The position numbers and the translations under genes were made by a program. Below the pieces are notes generated by a model, which saw nothing but the letters and a program-made list of their open reading frames with translations, did not search any database and had not been told where the DNA came from. A DNA stretch of 64,000 nucleotides, from NCBI GenBank assembly GCA_017621515.1, contig JAGASY010000109.1, positions 22,015 to 86,014 on the forward strand. The letters run 5' to 3'. Of the stretch, positions 44,466 to 53,455 are shown piece by piece. The stretch's first letter is position 1. Each line of letters opens with the position of its first letter. The DNA comes from Bacteroidaceae bacterium (GTDB lineage Bacteria > Bacteroidota > Bacteroidia > Bacteroidales > Bacteroidaceae).

Positions 44466-44570
44466 AATGCACTGAATTTTCAAATCCGCACTGTGGATTA
44501 CGAAAACCACACTGTGGATTTTGTAAACTACACTGCTGATTATAAAAACTACAGTGTGGATTTGAGAATT
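44466..44570 (+). repeat. 21-nt tandem array, five diverged units
   Basis: Units start at 44466, 44487, 44508, 44529 and 44550, each carrying a CACTG/CAGTG core followed by GATT and usually ending in AAAC (consensus near CACTGTGGATT-N4-AAAC). Being 21 nt it translates as a 7-residue repeat (TVDYENH, TVDFVNY, TADYKNY, SVDL...), but the frame has no start or family that would make it a gene. The CACTGT core is shared with the 22-nt arrays elsewhere in the window. Confidence 0.65.
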
Positions 44571-44714
44571 TTACATACTGTTTTTAATTCCTCTCTGCAC
44601 CGATATTTTTATTTCAGAGGGCATATCATCATTTAAATGTACAGTCTAACATGTCACACTCAGCCAAAGTTTTTTGAGAACTTACTGTTTATTTAGAGAT
44701 ACGGAATAATGCAA

Positions 44715-44744
44715 TTTGGTTGCAATAGTCATTCTTTACTTTTG
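44715..44744 (+). promoter_or_regulatory. RND efflux operon promoter
   Basis: TTTG (44715-44718), 18 bp, TACTTTTG (44737-44744), 52 bases before the first gene. Close to the Bacteroidetes consensus. Confidence 0.7.
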
Positions 44745-44796
44745 CATTCACAAATAATAAGTATTTGATGAATAGAAATAATAGCGAAAGATAATT

Positions 44797-45936
44797 ATGA
44801 ACAAAGGTTGTATGTGTATAGGAATGCTGGCTTTCGTGCTGTTGACATCGTGCCACCATAATGAAAGCACGGAGCATGAAGAGGGTAGTGAAGTGGAAAA
44901 GGCAGAAGGTCATTCTGATGAAATCGTTTATGAGAAGGCGGCGGCAAAGGCTGCCGGTGTAGTAGCTGAGACCGTCGGAATGGGGACATTTGCCGGTGTA
45001 ATTCCTGCAAGCGGTAAAGTTCTGTCTGCCTCGGACGATGAAACAGTGGTTGTGGCGAATGTGTCGGGAATAGTGCATTTCAGCAGGAACATATCTGTGG
45101 GGATGAAAACGGAGAAAGGAAGTCCCGTGTTCTTGTTGTCGGCGGAACATTTGCAGGACGGAGACCCGGCGGAACGGGCTTCTGTTGCATACGAAACGGC
45201 AAAGAACGATTATGAACGGGCTGCAAGACTTGTCAAGGAGAAGATTATATCGGAGAAGGAATTTAATGTGGTAAAAGGCTTGTATGAGGGGGCACGGATT
45301 GCATATAAAGCTACAGCGCAAAACCGGTTGCAGAATGCTACGGCTGTGAAGTCGCCTGTAGATGGATATGTCAAGAGCTGTATGGTCAGTGAGGGAGATT
45401 ATGTGTCAGTCGGACAACCCTTGATGCGTATTGCCCGAAACAATAAACTGTATCTTCAGGCAGATGTGGCGGCGCGTCATTATTCTGCTTTTGAAAGAAT
45501 CAGAAGTGCCAAGTTCCGGACTTCGTACAGCGACAGCATATATGATACGGAAAGGATGAACGGCAGATTGCTTTCATACGGCAGAACGATGAACGATGCT
45601 TCCGGTTATGTCACTGTTACTTTTGAAATGGAAAATACTGCTTCGTTGTTGCCCGGTTCCTTTGCCGACATTTATATACAGACGGATGAGGAACATGAGG
45701 CGGTGAGCGTGCCTTTGTCTGCCATTACAGAAGAACAGGGTGTGAAGTTCGTCTATATACAGGAAGATGACGACTGCTACCGTAAACAAGAAGTAAAGCT
45801 TGGCATGTCGGACGGTGAACGGATTGAGATTCTTTCCGGTGTGAATGTCGGAGATAGGGTGGTGATACAAGGTGCAGTCCGTGTGAAGTTGGCTGCTGCC
45901 GGGAATGCGATACCGGCGCATACGCATAGTCATTGA
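44797..45936 (+). CDS. RND efflux periplasmic adaptor (heavy-metal type)
   Basis: 379-residue lipoprotein (lipobox LLTSC) followed by His/Glu-rich 'HHNESTEHEEGSEVEKAEGHSDE'. Membrane-fusion layout: barrel-sandwich halves around a helical hairpin (about 130-190: 'ASVAYETAKNDYERAARLVKEKIISEKEFN'), lipoyl-like 'VKSPVDGYVKSCMVSEGDYVSVGQPLM', and a C-terminal domain ending HTHSH. His clusters at both ends and the partner pump suggest divalent or monovalent metal export, as in CusB/CzcB. First gene of a three-gene operon. Confidence 0.88.
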   Translation: MNKGCMCIGMLAFVLLTSCHHNESTEHEEGSEVEKAEGHSDEIVYEKAAAKAAGVVAETVGMGTFAGVIPASGKVLSASDDETVVVANVSGIVHFSRNISVGMKTEKGSPVFLLSAEHLQDGDPAERASVAYETAKNDYERAARLVKEKIISEKEFNVVKGLYEGARIAYKATAQNRLQNATAVKSPVDGYVKSCMVSEGDYVSVGQPLMRIARNNKLYLQADVAARHYSAFERIRSAKFRTSYSDSIYDTERMNGRLLSYGRTMNDASGYVTVTFEMENTASLLPGSFADIYIQTDEEHEAVSVPLSAITEEQGVKFVYIQEDDDCYRKQEVKLGMSDGERIEILSGVNVGDRVVIQGAVRVKLAAAGNAIPAHTHSH

Positions 45937-45970
45937 GCGAAAGCAAGTTTATTTATTCAATATACGAATC

Positions 45971-48900
45971 ATGTTAAACAAAATAATTCATTTTTCATTG
46001 AATAACCGTATGCTTGTCATTGCGGCAGCGGTACTGCTTACGGTGTGGGGCATTTATACGGCTGAGAATACAGAGGTGGATGTGTTTCCGGATCTCAACG
46101 CTCCGACTGTGGTGGTGATGACAGAAGCGGGCGGTATGGCGGCGGAAGATGTGGAACAGCTTGTCACATTTCCGGTGGAAACGGCTGTCAACGGGGCGGC
46201 GAATGTCCGTCGGGTGCGTTCTTCCTCCACAGCCGGGTTTTCTGTCGTCTGGGTTGAGTTCGACTGGGATACGGACATTTATGTGGCGCGGCAGATTGTA
46301 TCGGAAAAGTTAGCGGCTATAGGCGATGAACTTCCTGCCAATGTCGGAAATCCGGTTCTCGGACCTCAATCATCCATTTTGGGTGAGATACTTATTATAG
46401 GTGTGACAGCCGATACCACTTCTTTGTTGGAACTCCGCACACTTGCCGACAAGACCATACGTCCTCGGCTGCTCTCAACAGGAGGAGTGGCGCAGGTGTC
46501 TGTCATCGGAGGCGATGTGAAGGAATATAGGATTCTTTTGCATCCGGAGAAAATGAAACATTATGGTGTGAGTTTGCCGGAGTTGCTGGAAGCTGTGCGC
46601 GGAATGAATGACAACAGTAGCGGAGGTGTCGTATATGAGTATGGCAATGAGTACATCGTGCGGGGCGATATGTCAACAAACGATGTTCGCGAAATGGAAA
46701 AGACGGTGGTGAAGAGTTCTGGAGAGGCGACAGTCCGGTTGGCGGACATTGCGGATGTGGTGGTTGGAGCACAGCAGCCGCGTCTTGGTCTGGCTTCGGA
46801 AAAATGTCATCCGGCGGTACTGTTGACTGTGACCAAGCAGCCGAAGACCGGAACTATAGAGCTGACAGAGCAGCTGGAACATGTACTCCACGACTTGAAG
46901 AAAAATATGCCGGCTGACGTCCATATCTCAACAGATATATTCAGACAATCGGACTTCATTGAAAATTCAATCAGGAACGTCCGTAGCTCATTGTATGAAG
47001 GAGCTATATTCGTGGTGATTGTATTGTTTCTGTTTCTTGCCAACGCACGCACCACAATCATATCACTCGTGACCCTCCCTCTTTCCTTGATAATATCGTT
47101 GTTGACATTGCACTATATGGGATTAAGCATCAATACGATGAGTCTTGGAGGAATGGCGATAGCCATAGGCTCACTTGTCGATGATGCCATAGTGGATGTG
47201 GAGAATGTATGGAAGCATTTGAGAGAGAACAGACTTCTGTCTGAGAATGAGCGGAAACCGGTCATAAGAGTGGTATTCAATGCTTCGCGCGAGGTGCGTA
47301 TGCCGATACTCAACTCCACATTGATTATCGTGGCAAGTTTTGTTCCGCTGTTTTTTCTTGGCGGTATGGAAGGACGTATGCTCGTTCCCCTTGGCATTGC
47401 ATTCATTGTGTCGTTGTTTGCCTCTACGATGGTGGCACTTACGCTGACACCGGCTTTATGCAGTATGTTGCTCGGCGGCCAAATGAAAAACGGAGGAATG
47501 CCGAAGGAGGCTTTCATTGCAGTATGGCTTAAGAAGTATTACAGTCGGTCGCTGGTGTGGGCTTTGGAGCATAAGAAATCAGTGGCGGGAGTGACGATAG
47601 GCTTGTTCCTTGTGGCCTTGTCTCTGTTCTTCACCCTTGGATATAGTTTCCTGCCGCCGTTCAATGAAGGCTCGTTCACCATCAATATAAGTTCCTTGCC
47701 AGGAATATCTCTTGACGAGTCGGACAAGATTGGCAGACAGGCGGAAGAACTGTTGTTGTCTGTTCCGGAGATAAAAACAGTGGCTCGTAAGACCGGACGT
47801 GCAGAGCTTGACGAACATGCTTTAGGGGTGAACGTGTCCGAGATTGAAGCTCCGTTTGTGCTTGATGAGCGCACTCATCATGAGGTGCTTGATGAAGTCA
47901 GAGAAAAATTGTCGGTCATAAAAGGTGCTAACATTGAAATCGGACAACCGGTCAGCCACCGGATAGATGCCATGTTGAGCGGCACACAGGCAAGCATTGC
48001 CATCAAACTGTTCGGAGACGACCTTAACAGGCTGTTTCTGATTGCAAACCGAATTAAGGAGTCCATACAGAGCGTGGAAGGACTTGCCGATTTGAATGTG
48101 GAACAGCAGGTGGAGCGTCCCGAAATCCGCATTGTTCCGAGGAGGGAACTGTTGGCAAAGAACGGAATCACATTGCCGCAGTTCAATGAACTTTTATCTG
48201 TTTGTATGGCTGGTGAGACAGTGGGACAGGTGTATGAGGACGGTCGAAGTGTCAATCTTGTGGTTCGTACCCGTGAAGATGGAGTGAGCACGATGGAAAG
48301 GATGCTCGACATAATGGTGGATTGTCCTGACGGACGGAAGATTCCTTTGGCTGATGTGGCGGAGATTGTGTCTGCCACAGGTCCGAATACGATAAACCGC
48401 GAGAATGTGAAACGCAAGATTGTCATTTCTGCAAACACATCGGGCAGGGATGTGGGCAGTGTGGTAAATGACATACAGAGCCGGGTGGAGAGCGACATAC
48501 AGCTGCCCGAAGGATACCATATAGAATATGGAGGACAGTTTGAGAATGCCCGTAGCGCAGGTCGTATCCTTCTGTTCACATCGTTGGCAAGCATTGTGGT
48601 TATCTTCCTACTCTTGTATATGCAGTTCCGGAATGTGACGGAGAGTGGAGTGATACTTCTCAATCTGCCTCTTGCTCTGATTGGCGGTGTGTTTGCACTG
48701 GTGTTTACGAGCGGAGAAGTGAGTATTCCTGCCTTGATTGGTTTTATTTCCTTGTTTGGTATTGCCACGAGAAATGGTATGTTGTTGATAACCAGATATA
48801 ACACATTGAGACAGGAAGACCGTATGTCTGTGAGAGATTGTGTGGTTTCCGGCTCATCGGATCGTCTCAACCCGATTCTTATGACAGCCTTGACATCTGC

Positions 48901-49069
48901 ACTTGCCCTCATACCGTTGGCTTTGAATGGCGACTTGCCCGGAAATGAAATCCAGAGTCCTATGGCGAAAGTCATCCTTGGAGGTCTGCTGACTTCCACA
49001 TTCCTGAATGCTTTTGTCGTTCCTGTAGTTTATGAATGGATTAATGAAAAAAAAGTAATAGATGAATAA
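45971..49069 (+). CDS. Heavy-metal RND efflux pump (CzcA/CusA-like)
   Basis: 1032 residues from ATG 45971, a complete inner membrane proton-driven exporter with twelve predicted helices. 'EVDVFPDLNAPTVVVMTEA' and 'VVWVEFDWDTDIYVARQIVSEKL' are typical of the HME subgroup, as is the helix 4 motif 'GSLVDDAIVDVEN' (about residues 401-413) with its acidic proton-relay residues. I did not find the three-Met cluster needed to call it a copper/silver pump. The reading frame overlaps the next gene by 8 bp. Confidence 0.92.
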   Translation: MLNKIIHFSLNNRMLVIAAAVLLTVWGIYTAENTEVDVFPDLNAPTVVVMTEAGGMAAEDVEQLVTFPVETAVNGAANVRRVRSSSTAGFSVVWVEFDWDTDIYVARQIVSEKLAAIGDELPANVGNPVLGPQSSILGEILIIGVTADTTSLLELRTLADKTIRPRLLSTGGVAQVSVIGGDVKEYRILLHPEKMKHYGVSLPELLEAVRGMNDNSSGGVVYEYGNEYIVRGDMSTNDVREMEKTVVKSSGEATVRLADIADVVVGAQQPRLGLASEKCHPAVLLTVTKQPKTGTIELTEQLEHVLHDLKKNMPADVHISTDIFRQSDFIENSIRNVRSSLYEGAIFVVIVLFLFLANARTTIISLVTLPLSLIISLLTLHYMGLSINTMSLGGMAIAIGSLVDDAIVDVENVWKHLRENRLLSENERKPVIRVVFNASREVRMPILNSTLIIVASFVPLFFLGGMEGRMLVPLGIAFIVSLFASTMVALTLTPALCSMLLGGQMKNGGMPKEAFIAVWLKKYYSRSLVWALEHKKSVAGVTIGLFLVALSLFFTLGYSFLPPFNEGSFTINISSLPGISLDESDKIGRQAEELLLSVPEIKTVARKTGRAELDEHALGVNVSEIEAPFVLDERTHHEVLDEVREKLSVIKGANIEIGQPVSHRIDAMLSGTQASIAIKLFGDDLNRLFLIANRIKESIQSVEGLADLNVEQQVERPEIRIVPRRELLAKNGITLPQFNELLSVCMAGETVGQVYEDGRSVNLVVRTREDGVSTMERMLDIMVDCPDGRKIPLADVAEIVSATGPNTINRENVKRKIVISANTSGRDVGSVVNDIQSRVESDIQLPEGYHIEYGGQFENARSAGRILLFTSLASIVVIFLLLYMQFRNVTESGVILLNLPLALIGGVFALVFTSGEVSIPALIGFISLFGIATRNGMLLITRYNTLRQEDRMSVRDCVVSGSSDRLNPILMTALTSALALIPLALNGDLPGNEIQSPMAKVILGGLLTSTFLNAFVVPVVYEWINEKKVIDE

Positions 49070-50237
49070 GATAATCATATCAATTATTGCCTTGTGTGTT
49101 CATGCAGGTGCGAAGGCGCAGGACATGGAAGCTGTGCTGCAAAGTATAGAGAATAATAATAAGGAATTGCAGGTGATAAGGAAAAGCAATGAAGCCTCGG
49201 TTCTGGAAGTAAAAGCGGGCAACAGTCTTGAGGATTTGTCGGTGGAGTACAGTCCGTTCTACAGAAAAGGTGTCCGTGGAGTGGAAAGTTCCGAGCTTGT
49301 TGTAACGCAGGGATTTGATTTTCCGACTCTTTATGCGTCGCGCAGAAAATCAGAGAACTTGCAGCAGACTGTATTTGATTTGCAGTATCTTGCATCGCGT
49401 CGCGACATTCTTCTTGAAGCAAAAAATGTATGCCTTGACTTGATTCTTATCGAGAAGCGAAAGGCTGTGCTGGAAGTGAGAAGCAAGAATACGGACGAGC
49501 TTCTCCGGCTCTATGAGAAGAAGATGGAAGAAGGGGATGCGACGATTATAGAGATTAACAAGATAAAAATGGAACAGATGGGAATAGCGGCGGAAGTTGC
49601 ACGGAATGAGTCTGCCCGCCGTGTGTCCATGCAGGCACTTGTGGCTCTCAATGGAGGTGAACCTTTGTCTTTCAGTGATTGCCGTTATCCGGCATATTCG
49701 ATGGAGAAAGAAGATTATGAAACATTGAAAGAAAGATATGTGTCTGCTGACTTGACACTCCGCACGGCCCAAGCTGAGGCGGCTGTTTCCCGGCAAGAAG
49801 TGAAAGTGAACAAGCAAGGGGCGATACCGAAACTTGAAGTGGGGTACAGACGTAATACAGAAATGAAGAATGCAAGCAATGGATTTCTTGTGGGTGCTTC
49901 TATCCCTATTTTCTCAAACCGCCGTAAAGTGCAGGCAGCAAAAGCACGTTTCATCACGGCGCAAATGCAGCAGGACAATGTGCGTGTGCAGGCTGAAAAT
50001 AAAGTCCATGCGCTGTATGAAGAAATGAAGACCTTGAAATCGGCTGTCGAAGCATACGATACGGATTTGATGTATTCTACATTGGGAATATTGAGAAAAG
50101 CGGTTGAGGAAGGGGAATTGTCTCTTACAGAATACTATACGGAGGCAGATGGCATCTATGAAAGTTTGCTGGAATACATAGAACTTGAAAATCAATATAT
50201 GAAAGTGGTGGCAGATTTCTGTAAAAATGATTTATGA
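49062..50237 (+). CDS. TolC-like outer membrane efflux protein
   Basis: 391 residues. Signal peptide (MNKIIISIIALCVHAGAKAQ), then long alternating helices with two repeats of the outer membrane efflux pattern ('LEAKNVCLDLILIEKRKAVLE...', 'LRTAQAEAAVSRQEVKVNKQGAIPKLEVGYRR'). It forms the outer duct of the tripartite pump. The start lies inside the end of the pump gene (8-bp overlap), and a perfect terminator hairpin stands 96 bp after the stop. Confidence 0.9.
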   Translation: MNKIIISIIALCVHAGAKAQDMEAVLQSIENNNKELQVIRKSNEASVLEVKAGNSLEDLSVEYSPFYRKGVRGVESSELVVTQGFDFPTLYASRRKSENLQQTVFDLQYLASRRDILLEAKNVCLDLILIEKRKAVLEVRSKNTDELLRLYEKKMEEGDATIIEINKIKMEQMGIAAEVARNESARRVSMQALVALNGGEPLSFSDCRYPAYSMEKEDYETLKERYVSADLTLRTAQAEAAVSRQEVKVNKQGAIPKLEVGYRRNTEMKNASNGFLVGASIPIFSNRRKVQAAKARFITAQMQQDNVRVQAENKVHALYEEMKTLKSAVEAYDTDLMYSTLGILRKAVEEGELSLTEYYTEADGIYESLLEYIELENQYMKVVADFCKNDL

Positions 50238-50284
50238 GATATACGGTTGTACAGGGATAGGGTATATTCACATAGAAAAACAGC

Positions 50285-50905
50285 GAAAGACAGGCTAAAA
50301 TGCCATTTTTCGTTTTGACAAAATGATATTTTCGCTCCAAATGAAAATTTAACATTTGGAGCGATTTTTTGCTGCTGTCAAAGAAGCGAAAAATTTGGAT
50401 TAAAGGTAAGTTGTTGATAATCAGAGAAATATAAAATTCTTCAAAATGCTCAAAAAAACGCGCCGGACGCAATTTTTTGAAGATTCTGAATGTTTTGGTA
50501 ATTTGTTGACTGTTAGTGATTTATGGCTAAATACACCGTCTTGCCCTTCAAATATCGCTTCAAACTCATTCTCTTTTAAGTTTTTGTTTATATACACCTT
50601 TAATGCTGTGATTTATACACTTCTTAACATTTCAACCGAACCCTGATGTCATTTTCTCCGCTTCCTATTGCTTTTTTATTTTCAGCGCACTGAAAATTTC
50701 TCCAAACTACTAAGTTTTTAAAATTGTAGCGCACAGCAAATAAAATTACAGTGCGCTGCGAAGAAAAAAACAGTGCGCTGAAAATTTGAAAACTCAGTAG
50801 TTTTTTCCAAAATACTCTTCGGCGGGAATAAATAAATGTAAAAGAACCACCTAAAAACGAAACACTATTTCACAATTCGCGGAGGCTTTTGGAAATGAGC
50901 GTAGA
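50285..50905 (+). repeat. Long non-coding element, left copy (L) with 22-nt array B
   Basis: Starting near TTTTTCGTTTTGACA it includes the terminator hairpin, an A+T-rich middle part with 'CGCCGGACGCAATTTT' and 'TTATACACTTCTTAACATTT', and the 22-nt phased array (50683-50874) in reverse orientation to copy A. The same order is found at 63530-64000 in direct orientation. I estimate 70-80% identity by eye. The C-rich landmark words are conserved but single substitutions are scattered, so the copies are old. Confidence 0.75.
50333..50370 (+). terminator. Terminator of the RND operon
   Basis: CGCTCCAAATG pairs perfectly with CATTTGGAGCG around a 9-nt loop and is followed by ATTTTTT. In the right copy of the element (near 63571-63605) the same hairpin has two mismatches. 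Confidence 0.88.
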
Positions 50906-51270
50906 ATCCCCATTCTTCGACAAAAGTTCATTGCGCTTCATTTTGGAGCGTTCCAGAGGGCTTGGAATTTTAACATTTGACAAAATCAAAAAGACAGTAT
51001 TTTGATATAAAACCGGCATATTTGAATTAAAAACATCAAAACACGCTTTCTTTTTGTCAGAAAATAGACATGCTAAAAAATGTATATAAAAAAATTTGTT
51101 ATGGAGGCATTTCAGGGGCGATTACACAGGAGTATCCGCAGACTATTTTACGGATGTTTTCACTTAACCGCTAAAACGATGTCCGTTCATGCTTCCGTGG
51201 GTTATAGCAGATGGATTTTGACAGACTGCACCTGAAAAATCCCGAAAATCCTACTTTCATCCGGCTAAAA

Positions 51271-51290
51271 ATGTTTCACGGTGTTTCATC
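51271..51290 (+). promoter_or_regulatory. Composite repeat motif, copy 1
   Basis: ATGTTTCACGGTGTTTCATC. It shares the form ATGTTTCA-N3-T-R-TTTCAT-Y with the copy at 51351. The two TTTCA halves are 11 bp apart, one helical turn. Confidence 0.5.
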
Positions 51291-51350
51291 AATACTTGAT
51301 TTCTAACGTGAAGCAATATTACCATAATGCGCTATCTATTAGTCCATTGC

Positions 51351-51370
51351 ATGTTTCAAGATATTTCATT
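51351..51370 (+). promoter_or_regulatory. Composite repeat motif, copy 2
   Basis: ATGTTTCAAGATATTTCATT, exactly 80 bp from copy 1 and 44 bp before the -33 box. An inverted half (TGAAACAT) lies at 51401-51408. Likely operator for the regulator gene. Confidence 0.5.
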
Positions 51371-51413
51371 TACAATCTTTAACATCCTCGTAAAACACAA
51401 TGAAACATCATTC

Positions 51414-51447
51414 TTTGCACTGCTGTCTTGACAAAAATCTATCTTTG
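51414..51447 (+). promoter_or_regulatory. Promoter of the TPR/HTH regulator gene
   Basis: TTTG (51414-51417), 22 bp, TATCTTTG (51440-51447), 55 bases before the start codon. The spacing is one base longer than usual. Confidence 0.55.
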
Positions 51448-51502
51448 TGCTGACAAAAATATGACAAAGCCGTATAAACGGATAAAAAAATAATAGAAAA
51501 AC

Positions 51503-53266
51503 ATGAAAAATACAACCATGAAGATTGTACCACTTTTCATTGCAGGAGTACTGCTGTCAGCATGCGGACAGACCCGCTATCCGGATTCGCTCATCGCAGC
51601 AGACAGCCTGACATACGTGAATCCGGACAGTGCGTTGAACCTGTTGAAAAGCATCGAAAAAGGAATGGAACAATCGAAGACGGATGTGAAGATGTACTAC
51701 CGTCTTCTGTGCATCAAGGCGAAGGACAAGGCTTTCATGATACACAAGACGGACACGGGCATCACGGAAATCCTTGACTATTACAAAAACGACGGTGACC
51801 GCCATATTCTGCCCGAGGCATACTATTATGCGGGGAGGGTGTCAGCTGACTTGGGCGATGCCCCGAGAGCCTTGGATTATTATGAAAAGTCGCTGTCCCT
51901 GCTCGGGGACTGTCATGCCGAAAAAGATTTCATGCTCAAAGGCAAAATACATAGTCAAATGGCGGAGCTGTTCACCTATCAGGGGCTTTATGACGATGCG
52001 CTTGCCAATATTCGCATTGCATACGAGCATGATGCGGCATTGAAGGACACCACCGGTATGCTGTACAGCCTTGGAGGAATCGCCAACGTGTACAGGCATT
52101 TGGAACATCCCGAGAAGTCAATACATTTTCTTGAAAAGGCGAATGAAATTGCGGTCTCCACCAACAGCGTGGATGAACAGCTTACGGCTATGATTCAGTC
52201 TCAGCTGGCAAGTGCATATTACGCTGTCGGCAGATTTGAGGACACGAAGAGGCTTGCCATTCCCGCTGCGGAAAGTCACAATGAAGTCTATGCGGGGGCT
52301 GCGTATATCATTCTTGCTGACATATACAGGAACATGGGAGATATTGATTCAGCCCTTATATATTACAATCGGATTTTGGACGTGGGAAATATTTACATCC
52401 GAAAGTCTGCATATTACAGGCTGTCGCAAATTGAGTTGTCAAGAAGGCATCCGGAAAAGGCAACGGAATATCTGGAGCGTTTCTTTGTGTGTTCCGACTC
52501 GGTGAGCAGCCTGAAAAACACGGAGACAGTCAAAAGAATGCACTCCCTGTACAACTATCGTCTGTGGGAGATTGAGAATGCGAAACTTAATGTGGAGGGT
52601 ATGAAGAAAAGCCGTCTTCTTTGGGGATTTGCATCTATGCTCGTGACAGGCATCTTCATCTTTCTTGCCTATTATTTCTACAGCAAAAGCAGGAGGATGA
52701 AAAGAGAACGGGAATTTGAAACGCTCAGGGAGCTTCAAGAGAAGAAGTACAGGGAGAGCAAGAGTTTCATCGAGGAATGCCAGATTAAAAATGAAAAGTT
52801 GGAGCATGAACTGGCTGAAGTTCAAGAAACAAATTCCGCACTTTATGAAGAGCTGAAGGTGCAAAAGTCGAATCTGGAATACCAATTGAAAATGGCGGAA
52901 GCGAAACGTGAGTATGAAGAACAGGCGAAAAAAGAGTTTTTCAGTTCATCTTTCTACAAAAATCTGTCTGCTGGTATAAATAGAGGACTATCCCTCACAG
53001 ATGAGGAGTGGGAGGAGTTATACAGAAAAACGGATGTTTTTTACCCTCGCTTCGTAGAAGAGTTGAGGGGGCTGTGCAGCCAGATAACGGATGTGGAACA
53101 GAAGGTATGCCTACTTGTCAAGCTCGGCATATCCAACAAATGTATAGCTACAGCCCTCTCGCTTCAGGAAAATTCCATCAGCTCCATCAGGAGCAGACTG
53201 TTTCAGAAGACTTTCGGAAGGAAAGGAACTCCGAAAGAATGGAATGAGGTTATTCGCTCATTATAA
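51503..53266 (+). CDS. Membrane-spanning TPR regulator with C-terminal HTH
   Basis: 587 residues. N-terminal signal with lipobox-like LLSAC (Met1 or Met6 start), then about 330 residues of helical TPR-type repeats outside the membrane ('AYYYAGRVSADLGDAPRALDYYEKSLSLL', 'ALANIRIAYEHDAALKDTTGMLYSLGGIANVYRHLEHPEKSIHFLEKA'). One transmembrane helix (about 372-395), a long coiled coil (about 400-480), and a LuxR-type HTH at the end ('QKVCLLVKLGISNKCIATALSLQENSISSIRSRLFQKTFG'). It looks like a one-component sensor that passes a periplasmic signal straight to DNA. It heads the accessory cluster and is probably its regulator. Confidence 0.85.
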   Translation: MKNTTMKIVPLFIAGVLLSACGQTRYPDSLIAADSLTYVNPDSALNLLKSIEKGMEQSKTDVKMYYRLLCIKAKDKAFMIHKTDTGITEILDYYKNDGDRHILPEAYYYAGRVSADLGDAPRALDYYEKSLSLLGDCHAEKDFMLKGKIHSQMAELFTYQGLYDDALANIRIAYEHDAALKDTTGMLYSLGGIANVYRHLEHPEKSIHFLEKANEIAVSTNSVDEQLTAMIQSQLASAYYAVGRFEDTKRLAIPAAESHNEVYAGAAYIILADIYRNMGDIDSALIYYNRILDVGNIYIRKSAYYRLSQIELSRRHPEKATEYLERFFVCSDSVSSLKNTETVKRMHSLYNYRLWEIENAKLNVEGMKKSRLLWGFASMLVTGIFIFLAYYFYSKSRRMKREREFETLRELQEKKYRESKSFIEECQIKNEKLEHELAEVQETNSALYEELKVQKSNLEYQLKMAEAKREYEEQAKKEFFSSSFYKNLSAGINRGLSLTDEEWEELYRKTDVFYPRFVEELRGLCSQITDVEQKVCLLVKLGISNKCIATALSLQENSISSIRSRLFQKTFGRKGTPKEWNEVIRSL

Positions 53267-53282
53267 GCATATTACTGGTTTC

Positions 53283-53380
53283 TGCGAATTTTTTGCGAAC
53301 TTTTTTGTGGAGTTTCTTTTGAAGTGAATTGAAAATGCGAACTTTTTGCGATTTAATAAGTTCGCAAAAGTTTGCAAAAA
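53283..53380 (+). promoter_or_regulatory. Cluster of TGCGAACTT-type repeats before the DUF3244 gene
   Basis: TGCGAA words at 53283, 53294 and 53336 and inverted TTCGCA at 53361. TGCGAACTT (53336-53344) and AAGTTCGCA (53358-53366) form a 9-bp inverted repeat just upstream of the -33 box. This is a likely binding region for the regulator encoded immediately before it. Confidence 0.6.
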
Positions 53381-53403
53381 CCTTGCATGTGTCTCTATCT
53401 TTG
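53371..53403 (+). promoter_or_regulatory. Promoter of the DUF3244-to-TlpA gene run
   Basis: TTTG (53371-53374), 21 bp, TATCTTTG (53396-53403), 53 bases before the DUF3244 start. Its -33 box overlaps the end of the TGCGAACTT repeat cluster. Confidence 0.7.
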
Positions 53404-53455
53404 CATCCGGATTGCGCAACCTTAAATTTGTATAACTAAAAAAACATTTATAGCA

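Larger units (their letters stand above)
44010..44796 (+). other. Interval between rsmA and the RND operon
   Basis: It contains the rsmA terminator (44024-44048), a perfect GGCTGCACC/GGTGCAGCC palindrome (44157-44176), a 21-nt tandem array (44466-44570) and the RND operon promoter (44715-44744). The rest has no recognisable gene. Confidence 0.6.
50238..51502 (+). other. Repeat-rich interval before the accessory cluster
   Basis: It holds the RND terminator, a long non-coding element (50285-50905) repeated near the window end, and a stretch with several TGTTTCA motifs leading to the regulator's promoter (51414-51447). No gene is supported; the small frame at 50446-50646 is A+T-rich and lacks any protein character. 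Confidence 0.65.

Noticed and set aside
44412..44636. 74-residue frame over the 21-nt array with heptad repeats TVDYENH
   Set aside because: The repeat length being a multiple of three makes any frame look periodic; flanks have no protein character and no promoter or start context.
51271..51290. parS site for ParB
   Set aside because: Contains GTTTCAC but the symmetrical right half (GTGAAAC) is absent; the sequence is a direct and not an inverted repeat.
50238..51502. Short reading frames in the interval before the cluster
   Set aside because: A+T-rich, not conserved between the two copies of the long element (frames differ), and no signal or domain.
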